Assembly: GCA_035714005.1 (NCBI GenBank)
Contig: DASTMQ010000615.1
Coordinates: 1 to 9,488, forward strand
Direction of reading: 5' to 3'
Length of the DNA stretch: 9,488 bases
From: AWTP1-13 sp035714005
Lineage (GTDB): Bacteria > Pseudomonadota > Alphaproteobacteria > Rhizobiales > Hyphomicrobiaceae
Shown here one piece after another: positions 1 through 5,010 of this stretch. Within the stretch, counting starts at the first letter, position 1. Each line of letters opens with the position of its first letter. Both the position numbers and the translations under genes were made by a program. The notes beneath the pieces are model-generated. The model ran no database searches. It worked only from the letters and a program-made list of their open reading frames with translations, and was not told where the DNA came from.

Positions 1-710
1 CGCGCTCGGCCATTCTTAGTCTGGTAGTCGTCGTCATCGTCGTCGGTCGGGCCCATGATGATGGCGTAGCCGCCGTCGAGATCGACCTCGTTCCAGTCGA
101 GATAGAGTGCCTCCGACAGCCGACAGCCGGTGCCGATCAGAAAGGTCGCAAACGGGGCAAAATGCTCGCTACAGGCGGCGACAAACTTTTCCGCCTCATC
201 CGGCCGCAGCCAGCGCGTGCGTCCACCGCCGACTTGCGGCCGATCAAAGTTCGGGACCACGCAGAGCCCGCGCTTGGCGGCATGCCGCATCACCGCGGTG
301 ATCGGCGTGTAGATATTGGCGATCAGCGTGGCAGGCTTGGCGTTAGGATATTGCCTCGCCAGTTTATCCAGGCAGTTCTGATCGATGTCGCGCAGCACCT
401 TCTGCGCAAGCTCGGTGAGCTCCTGCGGCTGCTCGGCCTTGTAATCCTTGTAGAGCAGCCGCCGCAGAAAGCGCAAATCCTTGCCACCCTTGCCGGCCTC
501 CAGATAACTGCGCGCGGCGTCTATGAACTTGGCGGTGGCTTGCGCGCCATAAGTATGACGTTCGAAGATTTCCTTGCGGCACTTGGCGAGGATTGCTTCC
601 GCTTCCTTGCGGTCAGCAGTTCCCGTACTGCGGCGGACGTTCTCGCCAAACTCGGTTCCCATGATGTACCAGTCCTTGCGGCCTGGCCTTTTTTGCAGTT
701 CGAAGGGCAT
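1..710 (-). CDS. int: Tyrosine-recombinase integrase, C-terminus cut by window edge
   Basis: Site-specific recombinase of the phage integrase family, expected to integrate and excise the element at its attachment site. The 236 visible residues begin with an arm-type DNA-binding segment (KRPGRKDWYIMG at 7-18, then RRSTGTADRKEAEAIL at 26-41). A helical core-binding region follows at about 55-160. The catalytic domain starts at about 165, with the first catalytic Arg in GTGCRLSEAL (R197) and the expected beta-hairpin Lys near K232. The HxxR motif and nucleophilic Tyr lie beyond the edge, so activity cannot be judged. The ATG at 710 is chosen because the KRPG arm motif follows directly; AGG lies a few bases upstream. 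The gene overlaps the upstream HTH gene by 190 bases in another frame. A run of six Asp (223-228) sits just before the Lys strand, which is odd. Family assignment is firm. Confidence 0.93.
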   Translation of the reverse strand, partial: MPFELQKRPGRKDWYIMGTEFGENVRRSTGTADRKEAEAILAKCRKEIFERHTYGAQATAKFIDAARSYLEAGKGGKDLRFLRRLLYKDYKAEQPQELTELAQKVLRDIDQNCLDKLARQYPNAKPATLIANIYTPITAVMRHAAKRGLCVVPNFDRPQVGGGRTRWLRPDEAEKFVAACSEHFAPFATFLIGTGCRLSEALYLDWNEVDLDGGYAIIMGPTDDDDDDYQTKNGRA

Positions 711-874
711 TTGATCGCCTCGTAAAGCGCGCTGGTTTCAGCGCTGGTGAACAGCCAACGACCGCCCGCCTTGGGCCAGCCGAGGCGCTTCAGATGCTGG
801 CGCACCGTGCGCTCGTGCATCCGCAACGCCGCCGCCGCTTCCTTTAAGGTCCAGATTTCGATGGGAGCGGTCAT
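521..874 (-). CDS. Excisionase-like helix-turn-helix protein overlapping the integrase
   Basis: Likely a recombination directionality factor (excisionase) or integrase regulator. Residues 8-55 form a MerR/AlpA-type winged helix-turn-helix (WTLKEAAAALRMHERTVRQH, then GGRWLFTSAETSALYEAI), typical of phage and rhizobial excisionases. The start at 874 has GGGGAA about 6 bases upstream. After about residue 56 the frame runs 190 bases out of phase through the integrase N-terminus, giving a Ser/Lys/Arg-rich tail with no domain look, so only the first half is probably functional. A run of six A (plus-strand 689-694, codons 61-62) inside the overlap would join this frame to the integrase frame by a -1 slip. 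The promoter upstream (888-916) carries a perfect operator palindrome. The HTH call is solid; the excisionase role rests on the neighbour. Confidence 0.75.
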   Translation of the reverse strand: MTAPIEIWTLKEAAAALRMHERTVRQHLKRLGWPKAGGRWLFTSAETSALYEAIKCPSNCKKGQAARTGTSWEPSLARTSAAVRELLTARKRKQSSPSAARKSSNVILMARKPPPSS

Positions 875-887
875 TGGTCATTCCCCG

Positions 888-916
888 GCTTTATCACGCT
901 ATGTGATAAGCGTCAA
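888..916 (-). promoter_or_regulatory. Promoter and operator of the excisionase-integrase unit
   Basis: On the minus strand a -35 TTGACG (911-916) is followed after 17 bases by a weak -10 TAAAGC (888-893). The spacer is almost filled by a perfect inverted repeat, TTATCAC-GCTAT-GTGATAA on the plus strand (891-909). The core CACGCTATGTG (895-905) recurs with small changes at the other early promoters of this window. The position between -35 and -10 is that of a repressor site. The ATG of the HTH gene follows at 874, with its GGGGAA ribosome site in between. The palindrome is seen directly; the promoter reading is inference. Confidence 0.65.
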
Positions 917-938
917 TGTCCTTGTTCTTGCACCAAGG

Positions 939-1118
939 TTAATTCAGGTTTCTCCAGCATTTCCAGTGCGGGCGCTCGGCCTCGGTGAGGTCTTTGGGGG
1001 TGAGAAATCCCCGATGCACGGCGTCCTCCAGCCAGGCGCCGGCCTGGTCGGCATTCAGTTTGAGTTCGCGCATGACGAGGCGCAGAACCTCTTTTTCGTC
1101 GAGCCAGTCTATTTTCAT
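939..1118 (-). CDS. Small hypothetical protein, 59 residues
   Basis: Not recognised. An acidic, helical 59-residue protein (starts MKIDWLDEKEVLRLVMRELK, ends HWKCWRNLN) with two Trp and one Cys near the C-terminus. The ATG at 1118 is preferred because GGAG lies 6 bases upstream. The frame stays open to a GTG at 1211, which would add 31 residues (with KPACGAG and FKAGDPRN) but has no ribosome site. It is the last gene of the leftward recombination operon, about 65 bases before the integrase-unit start. No homology-based function can be offered. Confidence 0.6.
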   Translation of the reverse strand: MKIDWLDEKEVLRLVMRELKLNADQAGAWLEDAVHRGFLTPKDLTEAERPHWKCWRNLN

Positions 1119-1161
1119 CTGAGCTCCGTCAGCGTTGCGTGGGTCGCCAGCCTTGAACGGC

Positions 1162-1260
1162 TTAGTGATCTGCCCGGCCCCGCAGGCTGGCTTTCTGTTC
1201 TCGACCCCCACGCTGGCCGATAAAAGGCGGCCGGGCGGCTGTCATCTTATCTCTTTTCAT
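1162..1260 (-). CDS. Possible 32-residue peptide coupled to the exonuclease gene
   Basis: A short frame, MKRDKMTAARPPFIGQRGGR followed by EQKASLRGRADH, whose ATG (1260) overlaps the stop of the YqaJ-like gene in an ATGA arrangement. AAGG lies just before it, as in the other coupled genes of this phage. The peptide is strongly basic and Arg/Gly rich, so it might bind nucleic acid. Only the ATGA coupling and the lack of any other gene between 1119 and 1256 support it; no family is recognised. It could equally be untranslated leader for the next gene. Confidence 0.35.
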   Translation of the reverse strand: MKRDKMTAARPPFIGQRGGREQKASLRGRADH

Positions 1261-1967
1261 CCTTGCAGCAGCAGCATGGCCCCCGCGTCGTTTCGCGGGC
1301 CCGGCCGCTCAGAGGTTTCATCGATCTCCACCGGGGAAGCACGCTTCGGCCATTCGTACTTCTCGCGCAGCGCCGCCTCGGTGGCGTCGACTTCGGCGAG
1401 AAACCTCATGCACTGTTTTTCGATAGCATCGATCACCTGATCGTGGCGCATGACGCGCACCACCGACAGCCGCATCGGCTCGGGGTAGTGCGGATTGTAG
1501 GAAACAAAATCACACCAGGCGCGGCCGGTGCATGCCATCTGGAACATCATCTGATCGAGGTATTGACCCTCGACCTTTTCCGGCCGCAGCAGCGTCTCCA
1601 TGTGCGTCGCCGGCGTCGGGCATTTGATCTCAAGGAGGCCGTCGTCGCCGACAAATCCGTCAGGCGATGCGCCCGACATCGCGATGCTCGGGTGCTCGAT
1701 GAAGCCCACCTCGATGACATCGACGTTGCGGAAGAACGCATAGGCCGCGCGGGCGTCGGGCTCGAGCTCGCTGCCGGCGAGCATGGCGGCGGACTGATAG
1801 GACGGGAACGGCACGCCGGTCATTCGTTCCAGCACGAGCTCCGCGAGATACTGCTTGCGCACGGCCGGCACGCCGCCGGTGCGCAACACAGCCATCCAGT
1901 CGCTGGCGCGTGAGGCGGTGGCACGGCCGAGGCGCGCGGCGTGCCATTCCGGCGTGTGTTGTTTCAT
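1257..1967 (-). CDS. YqaJ/lambda-exonuclease-type phage recombinase nuclease
   Basis: A 236-residue protein of the YqaJ viral recombinase family (PD-(D/E)XK fold), an alkaline 5'-3' exonuclease that resects double-stranded DNA to give 3' tails for an annealing protein. Visible motifs: TPEWHAARLGRATAS (5-19), the G-x-E-x-E helix GSELEPDARAAY (65-76), SPDG with metal-binding Asp (D103), and the catalytic LLEIKCP (E113, K115), followed by the Gln/Met-rich helix EGQYLDQMMFQMA (133-145). All expected active-site residues are present and the length is normal. The start ATG overlaps the ERF stop (ATGA) with little ribosome site of its own, so translation is probably coupled. Pairing with ERF is a classic exonuclease/annealase module, used in phage recombination or in making replicative concatemers. 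Confidence 0.93.
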   Translation of the reverse strand: MKQHTPEWHAARLGRATASRASDWMAVLRTGGVPAVRKQYLAELVLERMTGVPFPSYQSAAMLAGSELEPDARAAYAFFRNVDVIEVGFIEHPSIAMSGASPDGFVGDDGLLEIKCPTPATHMETLLRPEKVEGQYLDQMMFQMACTGRAWCDFVSYNPHYPEPMRLSVVRVMRHDQVIDAIEKQCMRFLAEVDATEAALREKYEWPKRASPVEIDETSERPGPRNDAGAMLLLQG

Positions 1968-2695
1968 AGGCCGCGCTGTTGTTTGATGTTGAGCGCAAGC
2001 CGGTTCATCACAGGCTGATATTTCGAGCGCGGCAAGTCCTCCAGCTTGGCGATATCGATCGCTGGCTCCTCACACACCCGTTTCTCGGTTTGTCCGGCCT
2101 GTTCGATGCGCTCACGCAGATACTTGAGCTCCTCGGCGGTGATCACCTCTTCCGGCTCGCCGCCGTCGGTGTCGGTGGTGGCCGAGAGCCCGAGCGCGGC
2201 CTTCAGCGTGTAGCGGCAGAGATAGGTCAGCGCGGAGCCGATCGCCTGGATGGGATTTTTGGCGCCGCTGGTGTCGGCCGGGCCGGCGAGGCTGTTCTCC
2301 TCGAAATATCCATCGCGGTGCTCGACCCGGCAGGTGACGATGATCACGTCGGGGCGAGCGTCGGGCACCTTGGTGCCCCAGCGATAGGACAGTCCGTGCT
2401 TGGAGAGGGCCGGCACCACCTGGCGCTCGATGTCGTCCAGGGTTTCGTAGCGGTAGGCGGGCCGGCCCTGGCCCATCCGCACCTCGCTGGACTTGAAGAT
2501 GGGGCCGATCTCGGCGCGCGCCTTGGCGATGGCCTGATTGAACGCCTTGCGCGCCTCATTGCGCTCCCAGCGTTCCTGCATGTTGAGCAGCCGCTCCAGG
2601 GTCATCGGGTCGGCACCGTTGGCGACCGCGCGCGCGATCATTTCCATCGGCGTGGCCGGCAGCGTCGGCAGATTGGCGTGCGGTTCGTCGGTCAT
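1964..2695 (-). CDS. erf: ERF-family single-strand annealing recombinase
   Basis: A 243-residue ERF superfamily protein (type: phage P22 Erf) that anneals complementary single strands during phage recombination or genome circularisation. Diagnostic sequence: an N-terminal helix ending LLNMQERWERNEARKAFNQA (36-55), the conserved RPAYRYETLDDI (78-89) with VVPALSKHGLSYRW (93-106), then GAKNPIQAIGSALTYLCRYT (144-163) and LKAALGL, the usual end of the core. An acidic stretch and a charged tail follow (178-243), the likely partner-binding region. The ATG at 2695 is chosen for AGAGG about 8 bases upstream and because the open frame beyond it overlaps the upstream 51-residue gene. It sits directly before the YqaJ nuclease with a 4-base overlap. 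Confidence 0.93.
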   Translation of the reverse strand: MTDEPHANLPTLPATPMEMIARAVANGADPMTLERLLNMQERWERNEARKAFNQAIAKARAEIGPIFKSSEVRMGQGRPAYRYETLDDIERQVVPALSKHGLSYRWGTKVPDARPDVIIVTCRVEHRDGYFEENSLAGPADTSGAKNPIQAIGSALTYLCRYTLKAALGLSATTDTDGGEPEEVITAEELKYLRERIEQAGQTEKRVCEEPAIDIAKLEDLPRSKYQPVMNRLALNIKQQRGL

Positions 2696-2732
2696 GTTAC
2701 AACCTCTGCTGGTCGCGAACGTTCGCGCGGCT

Positions 2733-2888
2733 TTAAGCAGCCCATTCTTCGCTGCGCGTGTAGTCCAGCTTGCGGACACCTTTGGATCGGTTTGGTGGGA
2801 ATGGCGCAAAGTTTCTCGGGCGGCAGAAGACGATGCCGCCCGAGAAAGTCCGCCTCTTTGCGGGCAGCTTCAGTGCAGCCTCGGCCAT
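2733..2888 (-). CDS. Small basic hypothetical protein, 51 residues
   Basis: Not recognised, but well supported as a gene. The ATG at 2888 lies two bases after the stop of the preceding gene and is preceded by a strong GGGAGG ribosome site 6 bases upstream, shared with that gene's last codons. The frame ends at TAA (2733-2735), 37 bases before the ERF start. The product is basic, with a central Phe/Pro/Asn segment (FCRPRNFAPFPPNRSKG) and a C-terminal DYTRSEEWAA. A 14-bp perfect hairpin lies inside its coding sequence. By position it belongs to the ERF/exonuclease operon and may be an accessory recombination factor; that role is a guess. Confidence 0.65.
   Translation of the reverse strand: MAEAALKLPAKRRTFSGGIVFCRPRNFAPFPPNRSKGVRKLDYTRSEEWAA
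2812..2847. repeat. Perfect 14-bp stem, 8-base loop hairpin inside a coding region
   Basis: Arms TTTCTCGGGCGGCA (2812-2825) and TGCCGCCCGAGAAA (2834-2847) are exact reverse complements around GAAGACGA. The stem is GC-rich. No T-run follows on either strand, so it is a poor match to an intrinsic terminator. It lies in codons of the 51-residue gene, upstream of ERF, and in leftward mRNA would fold before the ERF ribosome site. It could be a processing, stability or attenuation element, or a protein-binding site. Confidence 0.8.
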
Positions 2889-2890
2889 GG

Positions 2891-3172
2891 TCAGCCTCCC
2901 TTCTTCATTTCCCGCTCGATGTCGCGGATGATGAGATCGCAGGAGGTGTTGAGCATGTCGCGCAGGTGCGCAATTTGGTCGACCAGTTTTTCGCGCAGGG
3001 TCGGCTCGGCCGGGCGCTCGGCGTCAAGTTCCTCCAGCGCGCTGCGGCGGACGCGCGTGCGCTCGCCGGTGTCGTCCCATTCCACCAACACCTCGCCGTC
3101 GCTGAATTCGCTGACGATGCGGCCGACCGTTTCGGTGCCGACCACGTAGTCGTTCCTGACGCGCACGCGCAT
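2891..3172 (-). CDS. Small SH3-like barrel plus helix protein, first gene of the recombination operon
   Basis: Hypothetical, 93 residues. Residues 8-45 (DYVVGTETVGRIVSEFSDGE, then VLVEWDDTGERTRVRRSALEEL) look like a small SH3/KOW/Tudor-type beta-barrel, a fold often used for nucleic acid or protein contact. Residues 58-90 form a charged amphipathic helix likely to oligomerise. The start at 3172 has AGGAG 7 bases upstream. The frame opens further to 3229, but that part spans the candidate promoter. It is promoter-proximal in the ERF/YqaJ operon and its stop is two bases from the next ATG. The fold is inferred from pattern only and no named family is recognised. Confidence 0.75.
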   Translation of the reverse strand: MRVRVRNDYVVGTETVGRIVSEFSDGEVLVEWDDTGERTRVRRSALEELDAERPAEPTLREKLVDQIAHLRDMLNTSCDLIIRDIEREMKKGG

Positions 3173-3194
3173 ACTTCTGCTCCTGGGATGCGCG

Positions 3195-3246
3195 AGCGTA
3201 TGACACGTAGCGTGCGAGAACAAGCCCAACTATCACAGCCTGTGTG
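3195..3246 (-). promoter_or_regulatory. Leftward promoter of the recombination operon with two operator sites
   Basis: Minus-strand -35 TTGTTC (3218-3223), 17-base spacer, -10 TACGCT (3195-3200), about 20 bases before the ATG at 3172. The spacer contains CACGCTACGTG (minus strand, 3204-3214), a near copy of the core at the integrase promoter. A second site, ATCAC-AGCCT-GTGTG (3232-3246), lies just upstream of the -35, 30 bp away centre to centre. Together they look like a repressor-controlled early promoter, the counterpart of lambda PL. Confidence 0.6.
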
Positions 3247-3255
3247 TAGCGGGGA

Positions 3256-3504
3256 TCAATTTTTGATTTTGGCAATTTTTCTGGTGGCCTTGGCGGGGTC
3301 GAAGCCGATGGCCTGAGCGAGCGCCAAAAACTCCACGTAAGCAATGCGGCGTTGCCCGCGTTCGATCATGGCAACCCACTGCTGCTGCTCGCCGAGTTTG
3401 TTGGCAACATCGATCTGGCGCAGCCCGGCAGCGCGCCGTTTTGCCCTGATCAGTGCCACTAAGGCGGCATGCTGATTGGTCCCAAGAACCTTCACGCTTG
3501 CCAT
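3256..3504 (-). CDS. XRE-family HTH transcriptional regulator
   Basis: An 82-residue DNA-binding protein consisting of little more than a Cro/CI-type helix-turn-helix: ALIRAKRRAAGLRQIDVANK (17-36) with LGEQQQWVAMIERGQRRIAY (37-56), where QIDVANKLGEQQQWVAMIE gives the two HTH helices. The C-terminal VEFLALAQAIGFDP is typical of XRE proteins. The start at 3504 (MASVKVLG) has GAGGGA upstream at an acceptable distance; the frame could run to 3597, but the added residues look untranslated. It lies upstream of the leftward promoter on the same strand, so it may be a second, modulating regulator beside the 101-residue repressor. An inverted repeat at 3603-3627 could be its own site. Confidence 0.85.
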   Translation of the reverse strand: MASVKVLGTNQHAALVALIRAKRRAAGLRQIDVANKLGEQQQWVAMIERGQRRIAYVEFLALAQAIGFDPAKATRKIAKIKN

Positions 3505-3570
3505 TGAAAATGGTTCCCTCGCGTACAACAAAAAAGATGGGTGACTTACACATAACGATGGCGTTAAATT

Positions 3571-3627
3571 TTGGTTGTCATCTACCGGACACATCAACCC
3601 TCAATTGGTAGCCACAGGCAACCAATT
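3571..3627. promoter_or_regulatory. Intergenic region with an AATTGGT inverted repeat
   Basis: The gap between the divergent genes starting at 3504 and 3660 holds AATTGGT (3603-3609) and ACCAATT (3621-3627), exact inverted arms 11 bases apart. A further TTGGTT half-site lies at 3571-3576. The spacing and sequence differ from the CAC-N5-GTG sites, so a different regulator, perhaps the XRE protein at 3256-3504, could bind here. No clear -35/-10 pair was found for either gene. Confidence 0.4.
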
Positions 3628-3659
3628 CACCCTCAAAAAACCGCTAGGGAGGCAGTCAA

Positions 3660-4037
3660 ATGCACGACCAGCAGCACAAGAGCGATGGCCAACTCAAGGC
3701 CGAGTGGGACCGTTTCCGCGCCACCGAGCTCAAGCAATTAATCTACCCGCAGTCTCCGGTGCTGGCCGATGCGCTTAAGGTCTTGGAGCAATTGCATTTG
3801 GGCATCGAATGCCTCTATGCGGCAGAAGAGGCGTGCGGGCAGGTGACCGCGTCGTGGCGCGCAATGATGCTGATCTGCCGTTGTCTGAGCGAGTTGCAGG
3901 CGTATTGCAGCGACAAGCAGCATGCGCTGGAGATATTGCGCCTGCTGCGCATCGAGCTCAAATTTCAGTATCAGGAGGGGGTGCAGTGCGAATTCAGCGG
4001 CGACCGCGAGCATACGTTGCGGGTGGTCAGCTGCTAG
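3660..4037 (+). CDS. Hypothetical protein, lone rightward gene between two repressor genes
   Basis: Not recognised. A 125-residue, mostly helical protein (starts MHDQQHKSDGQLKAEWDRFR) with six Cys, five of them from residue 50 on (IECLYAAEEAC, LICRC, YCSDK, VQCEFSG, ending VVSC). No signal peptide or membrane segment is evident. A strong GGGAGG lies 7 bases before the ATG. It is read rightward while both flanking genes are leftward, and its last 11 bases overlap the end of the 101-residue XRE gene. The genes therefore converge, and transcription of one would cross the other. Position suggests a role in the lysis-lysogeny decision or superinfection, with nothing in the sequence to prove it. 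Confidence 0.75.
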   Translation: MHDQQHKSDGQLKAEWDRFRATELKQLIYPQSPVLADALKVLEQLHLGIECLYAAEEACGQVTASWRAMMLICRCLSELQAYCSDKQHALEILRLLRIELKFQYQEGVQCEFSGDREHTLRVVSC

Positions 4038-4332
4038 GTTTTCTGACCAGAAGACGTTGGATTTCTTCGCGTAAACGCAGGCTGGCATCGCCGCGATAAA
4101 TCCAGTCCATGGTGAGGCTGCAGGTGCGGCAGAGTTCAAGCGCGTGGTCGATGCTGATGCGGCGGCGGGCCATTTCGTAATTGGTGTAGGCTGACCCGTG
4201 CGAGACTGACCCCATGCGCCGGCACATTTCGGTGGTGGTGTGGCCCAGTGCCTGACGGGTGATGGCAAGCCGTTCGGCAATCGCGTGCAGCGAGGTCGGA
4301 TCGAGGTTTCTGCCGGGTCTGGCGGCTGGCAC
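4027..4332 (-). CDS. XRE-family repressor, candidate CI-like master regulator
   Basis: A 101-residue HTH protein. Residues 16-64 carry the Cro/CI helix-turn-helix (IAERLAITRQALGHTTTEMC, then RRMGSVSHGSAYTNYEMARR). The C-terminal signature CSLTMDWIYRGDASLRL (71-87) is common in small rhizobial phage repressors. There is no LexA-type self-cleavage domain, so induction must work differently from lambda. The GTG start at 4332 is chosen because GGGGG lies about 8 bases upstream and the next ATG would cut into the HTH. It faces the Cro-like gene across three regularly spaced operators. Its own candidate promoter (-35 TTGACT at 4394-4399) has one of them in the spacer, suggesting autoregulation. The regulator class is secure; mastery of the regulon is inference. 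Confidence 0.85.
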   Translation of the reverse strand: MPAARPGRNLDPTSLHAIAERLAITRQALGHTTTEMCRRMGSVSHGSAYTNYEMARRRISIDHALELCRTCSLTMDWIYRGDASLRLREEIQRLLVRKPSS

Positions 4333-4370
4333 CTTGCGGCCCCCTATATCTAGCCCGGAATGGGCCAGTG

Positions 4371-4445
4371 TTCCTGCATCACAATATGTGATAAGTCAAG
4401 CTACACACAGCGTGAGTTGACCTAATGACACGCTGTGTGTAAGTG
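4371..4445. promoter_or_regulatory. Divergent switch region with three evenly spaced operators
   Basis: Three CAC-N5-GTG palindromes: ATCAC-AATAT-GTGAT (4378-4392), TACAC-ACAGC-GTGAG (4402-4416) and GACAC-GCTGT-GTGTA (4427-4441), with centres 24 and 25 bp apart. The second and third contain the same core, CACGCTGTGTG, in opposite orientation, which creates 12-bp inverted arms (4403-4414 and 4429-4440). Rightward -35 TTGACC (4417-4422) with a weak -10 TAAGTG (4440-4445) encloses the third site. Leftward -35 TTGACT (4394-4399) with a weak -10 CAGGAA (4371-4376) encloses the first. The layout resembles lambda OR. Confidence 0.7.
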
Positions 4446-4454
4446 TTGCTCGGC

Positions 4455-4730
4455 ATGCCGACACAGAGCACCAGAGAGGCCATCACCGCGCTCGGCGGTG
4501 TCGTCGCCGTCGCCAAGTTGTGCGGCGTCGGGCGCAACGCGGTCAGCAACTGGTATCGTCGCGGCTTCCCGGCCGAGACGTACGCCATTCTCGCTCCCCG
4601 CCTGCGCAAGGCCGGCTGCGAAATTTCGCCGACGCTGTTCCGGCAATACACCGGCGCGCCGGTAGCGGCGCCACTCAAGCTCAAGCGCAAGGCACGCAAG
4701 GCGCGGCGCAGGAATGGCAGGCGGCAATGA
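4455..4730 (+). CDS. Cro-like helix-turn-helix regulator, first gene of the rightward operon
   Basis: A 91-residue DNA-binding protein. Residues 8-37 (EAITALGGVVAVAKLCGVGR, then NAVSNWYRRG) form a YdaS/Cro-type HTH with the typical GGVVAVAKLCGVGRNAVSNW pattern; the C-terminus (73-91) is very rich in Arg and Lys. The role expected from position is early repression or a switch against the divergent repressor. I favour ATG 4455 over the in-frame GTG 4443 and TTG 4446, which fall in the promoter and third operator. No ribosome site precedes the ATG, and a start of transcription near 4452 would make the mRNA nearly leaderless. It ends in ATGA overlap with the next gene. Confidence 0.8.
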   Translation: MPTQSTREAITALGGVVAVAKLCGVGRNAVSNWYRRGFPAETYAILAPRLRKAGCEISPTLFRQYTGAPVAAPLKLKRKARKARRRNGRRQ

Positions 4731-5002
4731 TGCATCTGCTGGAGGTAGCGGCGCTGGAGACGCCCATGATGCTGTCCAAGTCGGGACTGCATCCCTACGA
4801 AGAAATGCTGCTGTACTGCTTGCGCGAGTTCAAGACCCGCGGGCCCAAGTCGCGGGCTGCGGTGCTGGCGGGCGATGTGATTGCGTTGTCGCAGCGGGTG
4901 CCGGTTCGCATGCTGGCGCACGGCTTCAACAAGAGCGAAGCGCAGGTTGCGCGCGACCTGATCAGGTTGGATCGCGATCTGGAGTACGGCCGACCGACGT
5001 AG
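4727..5002 (+). CDS. Hypothetical early protein, 91 residues
   Basis: Not recognised. A helical 91-residue protein. The first part contains SGLHPYEEMLLYCLREFKTR. The second part, VPVRMLAHGFNKSEAQVARD with LIRLDRDLEYG, has a look of a helix-turn-helix or small regulatory fold, without a clear signature. ATG 4727 overlaps the preceding stop (ATGA), with a second ATG directly after it; the ribosome site is weak and coupling is likely. GcrA-like gene follows after 8 bases. It is part of the tightly packed rightward operon. Confidence 0.75.
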   Translation: MMHLLEVAALETPMMLSKSGLHPYEEMLLYCLREFKTRGPKSRAAVLAGDVIALSQRVPVRMLAHGFNKSEAQVARDLIRLDRDLEYGRPT

Positions 5003-5010
5003 GGGTGCGA

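Noticed and set aside
289..302. ATCACCGCGGTGAT palindrome resembling the operators.
   Set aside because: It has a 4-base centre instead of 5 and lies inside the integrase coding region.
1979..3316. A 445-codon plus-strand frame opposite ERF and its neighbours.
   Set aside because: It is the complement shadow of well-supported minus-strand genes (ERF and the small genes upstream) and its product has no domain character.
3738..4280. A 180-codon minus-strand frame across the divergent region.
   Set aside because: It shadows the 3660 gene and the XRE repressor, which both have ribosome sites and coherent proteins; this one has neither.
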